From Metapseudomonas otitidis (GTDB taxonomy: Bacteria; Pseudomonadota; Gammaproteobacteria; Pseudomonadales; Pseudomonadaceae), in the NCBI RefSeq assembly GCF_900111835.1, contig NZ_FOJP01000021.1:1-64000 (forward strand): a stretch of DNA of 64,000 nucleotides. Direction: 5' to 3'. The position numbers and the translations under genes are program-made. This document shows, piece by piece, positions 45,329 through 55,756 of this stretch. How positions within the stretch are numbered: the first letter of the stretch is position 1; every line of letters begins with the position of its first letter. The notes beneath the pieces are model-generated. The model saw only the letters and a list, made by a program, of their open reading frames with translations, was not told where the DNA came from and did no database searches.

Positions 45329-46978
45329 TCAGGCCAGGTGCGGGGTGCTGCGGGCGACCAGGGCTTCGACGTCGATGCCGCGCGGGAGGGTGCCGTAGAC
45401 CCGGCCGCTGCCGCCCAGGCGGCTGGCGATGAAGGCGTCGGAGACGGTGGCGTTGCCGGCCTCCAGCAGGAGCTTGGCCTGGAGGGCGACGGCGACGTCT
45501 TCGGTGAGCTGGCGGGCGCGGTACTGGATGTCGGCGGTGTCGTGGAAGGCGGCCTTGAGGTTGTTGATCTGCGCGGCGAGGCGGGCGTCGCCGTGGCCGT
45601 CGCCCAGTTCGCTGAACAGGGCGTCGAGCACGCCGGGCTCCTTGGACAGAGCGCGGAGGACGTCCAGGCACTGGACGTTGCCGGAGCCTTCCCAGATGGA
45701 GTTGACCGGGGCTTCGCGGTACAGGCGCGGGAGGATGGTCTCTTCGACGTAGCCGGCGCCGCCCATGCATTCGCTGGCCTCGTAGACCATTTCGGGGGCG
45801 CGCTTGCAGATCCAGTACTTGCCGACAGCGGTGACCAGGCGGGCGAAGCGGTCTTCCTGCTCGTCGTGCAGGTTGTCGAGGGCGCGGCCCATGCGCAGGC
45901 TGAGGGCCAGGGCGGCTTCGCTCTCCAGGGCGAGGTCGGCGAGGACGTTCTGCATCAGCGGCTGGTCGGCCAGGACCTTGCCGCCGACCTTGCGGTGGGC
46001 GCAGTGGTGGGCGGCCTGGGTGAGCGCCTGGCGCATGAGGGAACTGGAACCGACCATGCAGTCGAAGCGGGTCATGGCGACCATTTCGATGATGGTGGGC
46101 ACGCCGCGCCCTTCCTCGCCGACCATCCAGGCCAGGGCGCCGCGGTATTCCACTTCGCTGGAGGCGTTGGCCCAGTTGCCCAGCTTGTTCTTCAGACGCT
46201 GGACGTAGAAGGCGTTGCGGCTGCCGTCCGGGCGGTGGCGCGGCAGGAGGAAGCAGGAGAGGCCCTTGTCGGTGTAGGCGAGGGTGAGGAAGGCGTCGCA
46301 CATGGGCGCGGAGCAGAACCACTTGTGACCCACCAGTTCGTAGGCCTCCCCCGGGCCGCCGAGGCCGATGGGGTGGGCGCGGGTGGTGTTGGCGCGGACG
46401 TCGGTGCCGCCCTGCTTCTCGGTCATGGCCATGCCGATGGTGACGCCGGGCTTCTGCTCCATGGGCACGTTGCGCGGGTCGTATTCGGTGGCGAGGATCT
46501 TCGGCAGCCAGCGCTCGGCGAGGTTGGGCTGCAGACGGATGGCGGGCACGGCGGCGAAGGTCATGGTCAGCGGGCAGCCGCTGGCGGCTTCGGCCTGGCT
46601 GTGCAGGTAGGTGAGGCCGGCGCGGGCGACATGGGCGCCGGCGCGCGGGTCCTGCCAGGGCAGCGAGGTGAGGCCGTGTTCGACGGCGGTGCGCATCAGT
46701 TCGTGGTAGGCCGGGTGGAATTCCACCAGGTCGACGCGATGGCCGTAGCGGTCATGGCTCTTGAACACCGGCTTGTGTTCGTTGGCGAGGAAGCCCGCCT
46801 GCATCAGCGGGCCACCGGCCAGGGCACCGTAGACGTCGAAGCGTGATTCGGCCCAGCCGGCGCCGTAGCGGCGGGTCCATTCCTGCAGGGGCAGGTCGAG
46901 GCGGTAGAGGTTGGCGCCGTCGAGGGTGGGCACCTGGTTGAACACGTCGTGGGTTTCGGCGTAATGGGACTGGCTCAT
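45329..46978 (-). CDS. Acyl-CoA dehydrogenase family protein, AidB-like
   Basis: 549 residues. The N-terminus [35 protein letters not shown] is typical of the AidB/long acyl-CoA-dehydrogenase branch rather than short beta-oxidation enzymes. [20 protein letters not shown] is the FAD/substrate loop (about residue 180), and [46 protein letters not shown] contains the C-terminal FAD-binding part. E. coli AidB belongs to the DNA-alkylation response; substrate here unknown. A TetR-type gene overlaps its start by 4 bp, so both are read as one unit under that regulator. Confidence 0.9.
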   Translation of the reverse strand: MSQSHYAETHDVFNQVPTLDGANLYRLDLPLQEWTRRYGAGWAESRFDVYGALAGGPLMQAGFLANEHKPVFKSHDRYGHRVDLVEFHPAYHELMRTAVEHGLTSLPWQDPRAGAHVARAGLTYLHSQAEAASGCPLTMTFAAVPAIRLQPNLAERWLPKILATEYDPRNVPMEQKPGVTIGMAMTEKQGGTDVRANTTRAHPIGLGGPGEAYELVGHKWFCSAPMCDAFLTLAYTDKGLSCFLLPRHRPDGSRNAFYVQRLKNKLGNWANASSEVEYRGALAWMVGEEGRGVPTIIEMVAMTRFDCMVGSSSLMRQALTQAAHHCAHRKVGGKVLADQPLMQNVLADLALESEAALALSLRMGRALDNLHDEQEDRFARLVTAVGKYWICKRAPEMVYEASECMGGAGYVEETILPRLYREAPVNSIWEGSGNVQCLDVLRALSKEPGVLDALFSELGDGHGDARLAAQINNLKAAFHDTADIQYRARQLTEDVAVALQAKLLLEAGNATVSDAFIASRLGGSGRVYGTLPRGIDVEALVARSTPHLA

Positions 46979-47625
46979 GAAATCCTCCTAGCAGGCGGGT
47001 GCGCACCAACGGCACGCAGGCAGAAGATGACGAGGTGCCGGCAGACCGCTTCGAGTTCGCTGCGCGACTGGTCGGCATCGCGGGCGGCACGGGCGGCCGG
47101 CGAGAGCGGCCCGACCAGGGATTCGGAGATGGCGCCCACCAGGCAGGCGGCGACCAGGGCGGGGGCTTCGACCTGGAATTCGCCGCTGGCGATGCCGGCT
47201 TCGAGCAGTTCGATGAAGCGCTCGGCGTAGGCCTCGCGAAAGCGCAGGCGTTGCTCGTCCACTTCCGGCTCCACCGGCTCGGCGATCAGGGCGAAGGCCA
47301 GCTGGCGGCTGTGCCAGGCGCGTTCGGCGAAGCGTTGCAGGCCGCTGGCAAGGCGCTCGGTAGCACTGCCGGGGCCGCGCAGGTGCTCGCTGAGCACGTC
47401 CACTTCGACCTGGCTGGCGCGGGCGAAGACTTCGGCGGCCAGCTCGCCCTTGTTGCGGAAGTGGCGGTAGAGGCTGCCGGTGGCGATGCCGACGTCGTCG
47501 GCCAGGGCCTGCATGGTGAGAACGGCGAAGCCGCCTTCGGCGACCCGCGCCAGGGCGCAGTCGAGGATGCGCTGGCGCAGGGCCTGGTCGCGGTCGATTC
47601 GTTGGGCGGTGACGCGGTAGGACAT
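46975..47625 (-). CDS. TetR-family transcriptional regulator
   Basis: 216 residues. The N-terminal HTH is QALRQRILDCALARVAEGGFAVLTMQALADDVGIATGSLYRHFRNKGELAAEVFARASQ. The rest is the ligand-binding helical domain. The stop overlaps the acyl-CoA dehydrogenase start (ATGA), so the two are in one operon. A perfect 15-bp inverted repeat lies 6-42 bp upstream of its start codon, which points to autoregulation of this operon. The inducer may be an acyl compound, given the partner gene. Confidence 0.92.
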   Translation of the reverse strand: MSYRVTAQRIDRDQALRQRILDCALARVAEGGFAVLTMQALADDVGIATGSLYRHFRNKGELAAEVFARASQVEVDVLSEHLRGPGSATERLASGLQRFAERAWHSRQLAFALIAEPVEPEVDEQRLRFREAYAERFIELLEAGIASGEFQVEAPALVAACLVGAISESLVGPLSPAARAARDADQSRSELEAVCRHLVIFCLRAVGAHPPARRIS

Positions 47626-47630
47626 GGTCT

Positions 47631-47667
47631 GAATCCTGATTCACTGGCAGCGAGTGAATCAGGATTC
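47631..47667. promoter_or_regulatory. Operator-like perfect inverted repeat of the TetR operon
   Basis: GAATCCTGATTCACT (47631-47645) and AGTGAATCAGGATTC (47653-47667) are perfect reverse complements around a 7-bp centre. The repeat begins 6 bp upstream of the regulator start codon. It may be bound by the TetR protein. ladS ends about 65 bp away on the same strand. Confidence 0.75.
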
Positions 47668-47730
47668 AGACTTTGGATGAAAGCGGGGAACCCGACGATG
47701 AAGGCGGCATTCCGGCCGGTGGGTGACCGA

Positions 47731-50121
47731 TCAGACTGGGTGTTCGCCGGCGCGGCAGAGCACCCAGTCGTGCAGCAGGGTGCGCAGCTCTTCGAATTTC
47801 ACCGGTTTGGAGAGGTAGTCGCTCATGCCCGCTGCCAGGCAGCGTTCGCGGTCGCCGCTGTGGCTGTGGGCGGTGACGGCGAGCACCGGCAGTTCGGCGC
47901 ATTCGGGCAGGCTGCGCAGGGCGCGGCAGGTGGCGAAGCCGTCCATGACCGGCATCTGGCAGTCGAGCAGGACGCCGTCGATGTGCTCGCGGCGCAGCAG
48001 CTCGAGGGCTTCGGCGCCGTTGTCGGCGGTGCGTACGCGGTAGCCCAGCTTGAGCAGCATGCCGCGGGTCACCAGCTGGTTGATGGTGTTGTCCTCCACC
48101 ACCAGCACGGTGCATTGCTCGGGACGGCGCTGGGCCTGGGCGACGGCGCGACGCACCGGGGCGGCCTCGCGCTGGGCGGGGCGGGTCAGGGTGAGGGCCA
48201 GCTGGAAGCGACTGCCCTGACCGGGCTCGGAGCTGTGGGTGAGCTGACCGCCGAGCAGCTCGACCAGTTGCCGCGCCAGGGCCAGGCCGATACCGAGGCC
48301 GCCGTAGGCGCGGGTCATGGAGCCGTCGAGCTGGCGGAAACCGCTGTAGAGGCTGCCATCGGGCGGGGTGGAGAAGCCGATGCCGGTGTCTTCCACGGCC
48401 ACCAGCAGGCGCAGAGGGCCGCCGGGCTCCTGGCCGTGGCCGGCGACCCGCAGCACGACGCCGCCCCGGGCGGTGAACTTGACGGCGTTGTCCAGCAGGT
48501 GGCCGAGGATCTGCCCGAGCTTGCCGGCGTCGCCTTCGAGGGTGTCAGGCAGGCTTTCGTCCAGTTCCAGGGCGAAGGCCAGGCCCTTTTCCTCGGCGCG
48601 CGGGGCGTACTGGGCGCGCAGGCTGTCGAACAGGCCGCGCAGGCTGAAGGTCTCGCGGCGCGGGTAGAGCTTGCCGGCCTGCAGTTCGGTCATGGCGAGG
48701 ATGTCGTTGACCAGCCGCATCATGTCCCTGGCGGAGCTGGCGGCGGTCTTCTGGTACTGCTCCAGCTCGACGTCGAGCGGGAGGGTCTGCATCAGTTCGA
48801 GGGAGCCGATCACGCCGTTCATGGGGGTGCGCAGCTCGTGGGTGACGGTGGCGAGGAATTCGTCCTTGAGGCGGTTGCTGTCGGCCAGCTCGCGGTTCAG
48901 GGCCTCCAGCTTGCGCCCGGACTCCTGGAGGATGCGGGTGCGCTCCTCCTTCATGGCGTTGATGCGGTCGGCCAGGGCGAGGGACAGCAGGCCCACTTCC
49001 AGCGCGGAGCCGATCTGGCTGGCGTACATGGTGATGAAGAGGTTGGGCAGGTAGCCGAGCACCATGAGGGTGTTGATCACCCCGCCGGCGAGGAAGGCGC
49101 TCCAGGCGAAGATGAAGTAGCGGGCCACGCGCATGCCGCGCAGCCAGGCGAGGATGCCGGCGGCGAAGATGACCACGGTGAAGACCAGGGCCAGGATGGT
49201 GGCCAGGCGCAGGGCGACGGCGTAGCTGGCGACCAGGGACAGGACCATGACCAGCACGCCGACGGCCATCAGCACCAGCAGGCTGCGGTCGATCCAGGGG
49301 CTGTGGTCGGCGGTGTGCAGGAAGCTGCGGGCGAACTGGCAGCCGAACAACCCGGCCGAGCCGATCAGGAACGGGGTGGAGGCGTTGGCCCACCAGGGGT
49401 TGTCGGGCCAGAAGTACTGGATGCCGGCGCCGTTGACGGAGATCTGGTACAGGCCGAACGAGGCGATATAGAGGATGTAATAGAGGTAGCTGGTGTCGCG
49501 GACGCTGAGGTAGATGAAGAGGTTGTAGATGAGCATCACCAGCAGCACGCCGTAGATGATGCCGAGCACGTACACGCGCCCGGGCTGCTCCTCCATGTAG
49601 GCCTGGGGCGACCAGAGGGTGAGCGGCACCTGGATCGAGCCCTGGCTGTTGACCCGCAGGTACAGCCGCTGGGGCTGGTTGGGCTGCAGGTTGAGGTTGA
49701 ACAGGTAGTTGTTCTGCCTGATCTCGCGGCTGGCGAAGGGCAAGGCATCGCCGGTGCGCTGGGCGAGCCGGTAGCCGCCCTCGCTGTCGGGCAGGTAGAG
49801 CTCGATGTGGTCCAGCGGCGGGTAGGCCAGCTCCAGCAGCCAGGGCTGCTGGCCGCCGAGGTCGCGGGGGCGGTAGCTGAGGTCGAGCCGGATCCAGAAC
49901 ACCGAGCGCGAATAGCCGGCGTTGAGCACGGGCTTGTCGCTGCGGCGGAAGCTGCGATCCAGCGCGGGGGAGGTGATGTCGGCGAGGGTGGCATCGCCAC
50001 GGACGTCTTCGAAGACGTCCATGTGCAGCCCGAGGGGCAGCTGGCGGGTGTGCTCGTCGAACTCCACGCCGAACACGGCGGTGGAGAGAAAAAGGGACAG
50101 GAAAAGGAGAACGTGACGCAT
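47731..50121 (-). CDS. ladS: Hybrid sensor kinase LadS
   Basis: 796 residues from the ATG at 50121; P. aeruginosa LadS is 795. A signal peptide (MRHVLLFLSLFLSTAVFG) precedes the periplasmic 7TMR-DISMED2 domain (about 30-170; SVFWIRLDLSYRPRDLGGQQPWLLELAYPPLDHIELYLPD). Seven membrane helices follow (GIIYGVLLVMLIYNLFIYLSVRDTSYLYYILYIASFGLYQISVNGAG...). The kinase has the H-box THELRTPMNGVIGSLELM and an HATPase part (GLGIGLALARQLVELLGG). The receiver has the Asp in GVLLDCQMPVMDGF. In P. aeruginosa LadS feeds the Gac/Rsm pathway and favours biofilm. The upstream open extension to 50256 is not used. Confidence 0.95.
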   Translation of the reverse strand: MRHVLLFLSLFLSTAVFGVEFDEHTRQLPLGLHMDVFEDVRGDATLADITSPALDRSFRRSDKPVLNAGYSRSVFWIRLDLSYRPRDLGGQQPWLLELAYPPLDHIELYLPDSEGGYRLAQRTGDALPFASREIRQNNYLFNLNLQPNQPQRLYLRVNSQGSIQVPLTLWSPQAYMEEQPGRVYVLGIIYGVLLVMLIYNLFIYLSVRDTSYLYYILYIASFGLYQISVNGAGIQYFWPDNPWWANASTPFLIGSAGLFGCQFARSFLHTADHSPWIDRSLLVLMAVGVLVMVLSLVASYAVALRLATILALVFTVVIFAAGILAWLRGMRVARYFIFAWSAFLAGGVINTLMVLGYLPNLFITMYASQIGSALEVGLLSLALADRINAMKEERTRILQESGRKLEALNRELADSNRLKDEFLATVTHELRTPMNGVIGSLELMQTLPLDVELEQYQKTAASSARDMMRLVNDILAMTELQAGKLYPRRETFSLRGLFDSLRAQYAPRAEEKGLAFALELDESLPDTLEGDAGKLGQILGHLLDNAVKFTARGGVVLRVAGHGQEPGGPLRLLVAVEDTGIGFSTPPDGSLYSGFRQLDGSMTRAYGGLGIGLALARQLVELLGGQLTHSSEPGQGSRFQLALTLTRPAQREAAPVRRAVAQAQRRPEQCTVLVVEDNTINQLVTRGMLLKLGYRVRTADNGAEALELLRREHIDGVLLDCQMPVMDGFATCRALRSLPECAELPVLAVTAHSHSGDRERCLAAGMSDYLSKPVKFEELRTLLHDWVLCRAGEHPV

Positions 50122-50386
50122 GAAGCCCCGCAAAGGCCGTCGCACGCCTCGGGAAGTCCCTTTCCTTCCCGGAGCCGAAGCGTCACGCAGGGCCTGGTTG
50201 TTCGAATGCGCACACTCTAGCACAGCATCGGGGCGCCATAGGAGGCACTCTGCCATCTCGCGAAAACCGCTCTGGAATGGGCGTTACAGGCCTGTCCCGC
50301 CAGGCTGTTCGGCGCTTTTCGACGGATGGCGGGCACCCTGCCCGGCGGGCCGACCCGACGGCGGAAAGGTGGTAAGCTCGCGCACC

Positions 50387-51184
50387 ATGAAAACGACCCC
50401 CTCTCGCCCTATCGTCCTCTGTCTTTCCGGCCACGACCCCAGCGGCGGCGCCGGTCTGCAGGCGGACATCGAAGCCCTGATCGCCCAAGGCTGCCACGCG
50501 GCTCCCGCCGTGACCGCCCTGACCGTCCAGGACACCGTCAACGTTTCCGACTTCCGCGTGCTCGACCGCGAATGGGTGCTGGCCCAGGCCCGTGCGGTGA
50601 TCGCCGACCTGCCGGTCTCCGCCGTCAAGCTGGGCATGCTCGGCTCGGTGGAGATGGTGGAGACCGTGCTGGAGATCATGCAGGGCCTGCCGGGGGTGCC
50701 GCTGGTCTGCGACCCGGTGCTGCGTGCCGGCGGCGGCGGTGCACTGGGCAAGGACGAAGTGGGCTACGCGATGCGCGAGCGCCTGCTGCCGGTGGCGCTC
50801 ATCGCCACGCCGAACCTGCCGGAAGCGCGCATCCTCGCCGAACTCCCCGAAGGCACGGCCGACGAATGCGCCGAGAAGCTGCTGCCCTTCTGCCGCAACC
50901 TGCTGATCACCGGTGGCCACGGCGACGAGGCCGAGGTCCACAACCGCCTCTACACCGAGGATGGCGAACGCCACACCTTCACCTGCCAGCGCCTGCCCGG
51001 CAGCTACCACGGCTCCGGCTGCACCCTGGCCAGCACCCTGGCCGGTCGCCTGGCCCTGGGCGAGGCCCTGCCCAGCGCGGTGCGCTCGGCACTGGACTAC
51101 ACCTGGCGCACCCTGCGTGACGCCGAGCAACCGGGCCACGGCCAGTTCGTGCCCCGCCGCCTGCCGCTGGACTTCTGCTCATGA
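50387..51184 (+). CDS. thiD: Hydroxymethylpyrimidine/phosphomethylpyrimidine kinase
   Basis: 265 residues from the ATG at 50387. It phosphorylates HMP and HMP-P in thiamine synthesis. [41 protein letters not shown] is the diagnostic N-terminus with the substrate site, and [26 protein letters not shown] is the ribokinase-type anion hole with the catalytic Cys/Gly region. The stop overlaps the thiE start (ATGA), so the two are translationally coupled. No TPP riboswitch is visible before it. Confidence 0.96.
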   Translation: MKTTPSRPIVLCLSGHDPSGGAGLQADIEALIAQGCHAAPAVTALTVQDTVNVSDFRVLDREWVLAQARAVIADLPVSAVKLGMLGSVEMVETVLEIMQGLPGVPLVCDPVLRAGGGGALGKDEVGYAMRERLLPVALIATPNLPEARILAELPEGTADECAEKLLPFCRNLLITGGHGDEAEVHNRLYTEDGERHTFTCQRLPGSYHGSGCTLASTLAGRLALGEALPSAVRSALDYTWRTLRDAEQPGHGQFVPRRLPLDFCS

Positions 51185-51810
51185 AGCTGCGCGGCCTCTA
51201 CGCCATCACCGACAGCCAGTTGCTCGCCGATGGCCGGCTGCTGCCCTACGTGGAGGCGGCCCTGAAGGGCGGCGCCCGTTTGCTGCAGTACCGCGACAAG
51301 TCCTCCGACGAGGCCCGCCGCCTGCGTGAGGCCGAGGCGTTGCGCGAGCTGTGCACCCGCTACGGCGCGCAGTTGCTGATCAACGACGACGCCGAGCTGG
51401 CCGCCCGCCTGGGCGTGGGCGTGCACCTGGGCCAGACCGATGGCTCAATCGCGGCAGCGCGCGCCCTGCTGGGCCGTCACGCGGTCATCGGTGCCACCTG
51501 CCATGCGCGCCTGGACCTGGCCGAGTCGGCCCTGGCAGAAGGCGCCAGCTACGTGGCCTTCGGTCGCTTCTTCAACTCCCAGACCAAACCCGGTGCGCCG
51601 GCCGCCACGGTGGAGCTGCTGGACGAGGCGCGTCAGCGCTTCCAGCAGCCCATCGTCGCCATCGGCGGCGTCACCCTGGACACCGCCCCGGCGCTGATCG
51701 CCCGTGGCGCGAGCATGGTGGCGGTGATCCACGCCCTGTTCGCCGCCGACGGCCCCGCCGAGGTGGAACGCCGCGCCCGCGCCTTCAGTGCGCTGTTCGC
51801 GCCGGCCTGA
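51181..51810 (+). CDS. thiE: Thiamine-phosphate synthase
   Basis: 209 residues. It joins HMP-PP and the thiazole phosphate to thiamine phosphate in the cytoplasm. [42 protein letters not shown] is the TIM-barrel start, with the typical LLQYRDK, then [73 protein letters not shown] and [29 protein letters not shown]. It overlaps thiD and is followed 32 bp later by hemL. Confidence 0.96.
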   Translation: MKLRGLYAITDSQLLADGRLLPYVEAALKGGARLLQYRDKSSDEARRLREAEALRELCTRYGAQLLINDDAELAARLGVGVHLGQTDGSIAAARALLGRHAVIGATCHARLDLAESALAEGASYVAFGRFFNSQTKPGAPAATVELLDEARQRFQQPIVAIGGVTLDTAPALIARGASMVAVIHALFAADGPAEVERRARAFSALFAPA

Positions 51811-51842
51811 GCCCTTTCAACCGCTTGCATAGAGAGTTCGAC

Positions 51843-53132
51843 ATGTCCCGTTCCGAAACCCTGTTCGCCAACGCCCAGAAACACATCCCCGGCGGCGTCA
51901 ACTCGCCGGTCCGCGCCTTCCGGAGCGTCGGCGGCACGCCGCTGTTCTTCAAGCACGCGGAAGGCGCCTACGTGACGGACGAGGACGACAAGCGCTACGT
52001 GGACTACGTCGGCTCCTGGGGCCCTATGATCCTCGGCCACGGCCACCCGGACGTGCTCGACGCGGTGCGCAACCAGCTGCAGCACGGCCTCTCCTACGGC
52101 GCACCCACCGCCATGGAAACCGAGATGGCCGACCTGGTCTGCTCCCTGGTGCCGTCCATGGAGATGGTGCGCATGGTCAGTTCCGGCACCGAGGCGACCA
52201 TGAGCGCCATCCGCCTGGCCCGCGGCTTCACCGGTCGCGACGCGATCATCAAGTTCGAAGGCTGCTACCACGGTCACTCCGACAGCCTGTTGGTCAAGGC
52301 CGGCTCAGGCCTGCTGACCCAGGGCGTGCCCAGCTCGGCCGGCGTGCCGGCGGACTTCGCCAAGCACACCCTGACCCTGCCCTTCAACGACATCGGCGCG
52401 GTGGAGAAGACCCTCGGTGAAGTCGGCCAGAGCGTGGCCTGCATCATCGTCGAGCCGGTCGCCGGCAACATGAACTGCGTACCGCCGGCGCCCGGCTTCC
52501 TCGAAGGCCTGCGCCGCCTGTGCGACCAGCACGGCGTGGTGCTGATCTTCGACGAAGTGATGACCGGCTTCCGCGTCGCCCTGGGTGGCGCACAGGCCCA
52601 CTACGGCGTGACCCCGGACCTCTCCACCTTCGGCAAGATCGTCGGCGGCGGCATGCCGGTGGGCTGCTTCGGCGGCAAGCGCGAGATCATGTCCTGCATC
52701 GCCCCGCTGGGCCCGGTCTACCAGGCCGGCACCCTGTCCGGTAACCCGCTGGCCATGGCCGCCGGCCTGACCACCCTGAAGCTGATCAGCCGCCCGGGCT
52801 TCCACGCCGAGCTGACCGACTACACCACCCGCATGCTCGATGGCCTGCAGCAGCGCGCCGACGCCGCCGGCATTCCCTTCGTGACCACCCAGGCGGGCGG
52901 CATGTTCGGCCTGTACTTCAGCGGCGCCGACGACATCGTCACCTTCGACGATGTGATGGCCAGCGACGTCGAGCGCTTCAAGCGCTTCTTCCACCTGATG
53001 CTGGACGGCGGCGTCTACCTCGCCCCCAGCGCCTTCGAGGCCGGCTTCACCTCCATCGCCCACGGCGACAAGGAACTGGCCATCACCCTGGACGCCGCCG
53101 AACGCGCCTTCGCCGAGCTGAAAAAGGGCTGA
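51843..53132 (+). CDS. hemL: Glutamate-1-semialdehyde 2,1-aminomutase
   Basis: 429 residues from the ATG at 51843. It converts GSA to 5-aminolevulinate, the committed C5-pathway step of haem and tetrapyrrole synthesis; PLP enzyme. [25 protein letters not shown] is the family start, [25 protein letters not shown] the PLP phosphate region, [48 protein letters not shown] holds the Asp and the Schiff-base Lys in FGKIVGGG (about residue 268). It lies 32 bp after thiE and may be in the same transcript. Confidence 0.96.
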   Translation: MSRSETLFANAQKHIPGGVNSPVRAFRSVGGTPLFFKHAEGAYVTDEDDKRYVDYVGSWGPMILGHGHPDVLDAVRNQLQHGLSYGAPTAMETEMADLVCSLVPSMEMVRMVSSGTEATMSAIRLARGFTGRDAIIKFEGCYHGHSDSLLVKAGSGLLTQGVPSSAGVPADFAKHTLTLPFNDIGAVEKTLGEVGQSVACIIVEPVAGNMNCVPPAPGFLEGLRRLCDQHGVVLIFDEVMTGFRVALGGAQAHYGVTPDLSTFGKIVGGGMPVGCFGGKREIMSCIAPLGPVYQAGTLSGNPLAMAAGLTTLKLISRPGFHAELTDYTTRMLDGLQQRADAAGIPFVTTQAGGMFGLYFSGADDIVTFDDVMASDVERFKRFFHLMLDGGVYLAPSAFEAGFTSIAHGDKELAITLDAAERAFAELKKG

Positions 53133-53306
53133 TCCGTTACGCCATCCCTACACCCGGGCGTGCAGGCCACCGGCCTTGCCGCCCGGGTGCGGGAAAAGCG
53201 TGCAAAGACTTTGTAAGTAGCGCCCTGCTTATTTCATAATGTGACGGTCGGCGCGTTTCGCCGACCGGGCGGGAGCCCGCTCTGCTTTCCGAGGCGCTGT
53301 GATCTG

Positions 53307-53855
53307 ATGAACCGCACCGGCCGCATCCTGACATTGGGCAGCCTGTTGCTCCTTTCTCCCCTGCTGGCCGAAGCCGGCGGCAACTCGCTGCTGATCCCGG
53401 CGTCCGGCCGCTGCAACCTCAACACACGCCCCGAAGACCTCCAGGAAGCCCTCTCCAACTGCCAGCAGGCTGCCAAGGCCGGCGACACCGGTGCGCAATA
53501 CGAGCTGGGCGAGTTCTACTACGACGGCAAGCGCGCCCCGCGCGACCTGCAGCAAGCCCTCAACTGGTTCGAGCAGGCCTCGCTGAAAGGCAACGCCCAG
53601 GCGCAATTCCGCCTGGGCAACATGTTCTTCCGGGGTGAAGGCGTGCCGGCCAGCAACGTACAGGCCTACATCGTGCTGAAGATGGCGGCGGTGAACGGCT
53701 CGGACGAGGCGATGGACTCGGCGGACGTGGTGGCCGGGCAGATGCGCGCCGACGAGCTGGAGATCGCCACCCAGGTGCTGGGGCAGATCTTCCGCAACTA
53801 CCTCATCGAACTGCAGACCGCCGACGGCGGATCGCCCTTCGCCCCCCTGCCCTGA
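53307..53855 (+). CDS. Sel1/TPR-repeat exported protein
   Basis: 182 residues from the ATG at 53307; an ATG 66 bp upstream in frame gives a poor extension. A signal peptide (ILTLGSLLLLSPLLAEAGG) precedes Sel1-like repeats: LSNCQQAAKAGDTGAQYELGEFYYDGKRAPRDLQQALNWFEQASLKGNAQAQFRLGNMFFRGEGVPASNVQAYIVLKMAAVNG. Sel1 repeats are protein-binding helical pairs. In P. aeruginosa this position, between hemL and the DUF1820 gene, holds a homologous gene. Its partner is unknown. Confidence 0.85.
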   Translation: MNRTGRILTLGSLLLLSPLLAEAGGNSLLIPASGRCNLNTRPEDLQEALSNCQQAAKAGDTGAQYELGEFYYDGKRAPRDLQQALNWFEQASLKGNAQAQFRLGNMFFRGEGVPASNVQAYIVLKMAAVNGSDEAMDSADVVAGQMRADELEIATQVLGQIFRNYLIELQTADGGSPFAPLP

Positions 53856-53867
53856 ATACCTCGCCGC

Positions 53868-54200
53868 CTAGCTGCGTTTGTCCGGCATGGGCGGCATGGG
53901 GAACGGCATGACGTTGCCCGTGCCCTTGGCCTCGCTGATCTTCGCCGTGCCCAGGCGCTCCACCTCGTCGATGCGGATGATCGCGTGCATCGGCACGAAG
54001 CTGCGCACCACGCCCTCGAACTGCGCCTTGAGCTTCTCCTCGCTGGGGTCCACCACCAGTTGGTTGCGCTCGCCGAAGACCAGCTCCTCGATCTCCAGGA
54101 ATCCCCACAGCTCGCTCTGGAAGATCTGCCGGGCGTAGATCTCGTAGACCTGGCCCTGGTTGAGGAAGATCACCTTGAAGATCGGTTCGTGCTTGCTCAT
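53868..54200 (-). CDS. DUF1820 protein
   Basis: 110 residues from the ATG at 54200 (MSKHEPIFKVIFLNQGQVYEIYARQIFQSELWGFLEIEELVFGERNQLVVDPSEEKLKAQFEGVVRSFVPMHAIIRIDEVERLGTAKI). This short cytoplasmic family, found in Pseudomonas and relatives, has no known function. The extension upstream to 54263 is rejected because the conserved part begins at MSKHEPIFKV. It is convergent with the Sel1-like gene and divergent from miaB. Confidence 0.9.
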   Translation of the reverse strand: MSKHEPIFKVIFLNQGQVYEIYARQIFQSELWGFLEIEELVFGERNQLVVDPSEEKLKAQFEGVVRSFVPMHAIIRIDEVERLGTAKISEAKGTGNVMPFPMPPMPDKRS

Positions 54201-54288
54201 GTAAAGGTCGGTACGGCAGGAAAATGGGGGCGCGAAGCATAGCACGGCGACCGGTCGCACCACCCTAGGAACGCGGGCAGGCCGCGAC

Positions 54289-54294
54289 TATAAT
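54289..54294 (+). promoter_or_regulatory. Likely -10 box of miaB
   Basis: TATAAT in the context gactTATAATgcgcgg-like (actaTAATgcgcgg), 35 bp before the miaB ATG at 54329. A -35 box 17 bp upstream is weak (TAGGAA). It gives a short leader of about 28 nt. Confidence 0.45.
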
Positions 54295-54328
54295 GCGCGG
54301 TTCTTCGAACCACCCGACCCTGACCTGC

Positions 54329-55669
54329 ATGGCCAAGAAGCTCTATATCGAAACCCACGGCTGCCAGATGAACGAGTACGACTCCTCGCGCATGGCCGAC
54401 CTGCTGGGCGAACACCAGGCGCTGGAAATGACCGAACGTGCCGAGGAGGCCGACGTCATCCTGCTCAACACCTGCTCTATCCGCGAGAAGGCGCAGGAGA
54501 AGGTGTTCTCGCAACTCGGTCGCTGGCGGGAGCTGAAACGCCAGAACCCCGAGCTGGTGATCGGCGTCGGTGGCTGCGTGGCCAGCCAGGAAGGCGCCGC
54601 CATCCGTGAGCGCGCGCCCTACGTCGACGTGGTCTTCGGCCCGCAGACCCTGCACCGCCTGCCGGAGATGATCGACGCCGCGCGCACCACCCGCGCGCCC
54701 CAGGTGGACATCAGCTTCCCCGAGATCGAGAAGTTCGACCGCCTGCCCGAGCCCCGCGTCGACGGCCCCAGCGCCTTCGTCTCGGTGATGGAAGGCTGCA
54801 GCAAGTACTGCACCTTCTGCGTGGTGCCCTACACCCGTGGCGAGGAAGTCAGCCGGCCCTTCGACGACGTGCTGGCCGAGGTGATCCACCTGGCCGAGAA
54901 CGGCGTGCGCGAGGCCACCCTGCTGGGCCAGAACGTCAACGGCTACCGCGGCCAGACCCACGACGGGCGCATCGCCGACTTCGCCGAGCTGATCCGCGTG
55001 GTGGCCGCCGTCGACGGCATCGACCGCATCCGCTACACCACCTCCCACCCCCTGGAGTTCTCCGACGCGCTGATCCAGGCCCACGCCGAAGTGCCGGAGC
55101 TGGTGAAGTTCGTCCACCTGCCGGTGCAGGCCGGTTCGGACCGCATCCTCGCGGCGATGAAGCGCAACCACACCGCGCTGGAATACAAGTCGCGCATCCG
55201 CAAGCTCAAGGCAGCGGTACCGGACATCTGCATCAGCTCCGACTTCATCGTCGGTTTCCCCGGCGAGACCGACAAGGACTTCGAGGCCACCATGAAGCTG
55301 GTGGAAGACGTCGGCTTCGACTTCTCCTTCTCCTTCGTCTACAGCTCGCGCCCCGGCACCCCGGCCGCCGACCTGCCCGACGACACCCCGGAAGAAGTGA
55401 AGAAGCAGCGCCTGCAGATCCTCCAGGCCCGCATCCACCAGCAGGGTTTCGAGAACAGCCGCCGCATGGTCGGCACCGTCCAGCGCATCCTGGTGAGCGA
55501 CTTCTCCAAGAAGGACCCGGGCATGCTCCAGGGCCGCACCGAGAACAACCGCATCGTCAACTTCCGCAGCGCCAACCCGCGCCTGATCGGCCAGTTCGTC
55601 GACGTGCACATCGACGACGCCCTGCCCCACTCCCTGCGCGGCACGCTGATCGAGGACACCCTGCACTGA
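54329..55669 (+). CDS. miaB: tRNA-2-methylthio-N6-dimethylallyladenosine synthase
   Basis: 446 residues from the ATG at 54329, the same length as P. aeruginosa MiaB. It methylthiolates i6A37 of tRNAs using two iron-sulfur clusters. The N-terminal UPF0004 domain starts [27 protein letters not shown] with its Cys residues; the radical-SAM motif is [16 protein letters not shown] (CxxxCxxC with the upstream GCSKYC), and the TRAM domain is at the end ([33 protein letters not shown]). A 12-codon upstream extension is possible but not needed. Confidence 0.96.
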   Translation: MAKKLYIETHGCQMNEYDSSRMADLLGEHQALEMTERAEEADVILLNTCSIREKAQEKVFSQLGRWRELKRQNPELVIGVGGCVASQEGAAIRERAPYVDVVFGPQTLHRLPEMIDAARTTRAPQVDISFPEIEKFDRLPEPRVDGPSAFVSVMEGCSKYCTFCVVPYTRGEEVSRPFDDVLAEVIHLAENGVREATLLGQNVNGYRGQTHDGRIADFAELIRVVAAVDGIDRIRYTTSHPLEFSDALIQAHAEVPELVKFVHLPVQAGSDRILAAMKRNHTALEYKSRIRKLKAAVPDICISSDFIVGFPGETDKDFEATMKLVEDVGFDFSFSFVYSSRPGTPAADLPDDTPEEVKKQRLQILQARIHQQGFENSRRMVGTVQRILVSDFSKKDPGMLQGRTENNRIVNFRSANPRLIGQFVDVHIDDALPHSLRGTLIEDTLH

Positions 55670-55756
55670 AATCCCGGTGCCCGTGCTTCCGCAGCCGGGC
55701 ACCTGGGTTTATGCTCCATCTCCTGACCTGCCAACGGCGACCAAGAACCCACGACA

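Noticed and set aside
46999-50220. A 1073-codon open frame on the plus strand opposite tetR and ladS
   Set aside because: Antisense shadow, rich in Gly, Gln, His and Val without domains. Such long shadows are normal at this GC content.
50257-50386. TPP riboswitch before thiD
   Set aside because: I looked for the CTGAGA and ACCTGA-type core and found none in the 130 bp before the gene.
53151-53189. Inverted repeat CACCCGGGC/GCCCGGGTG after hemL as a terminator
   Set aside because: The stem is 9 bp with a 21-nt loop and no T-run follows, so the evidence is too thin to list as a feature.
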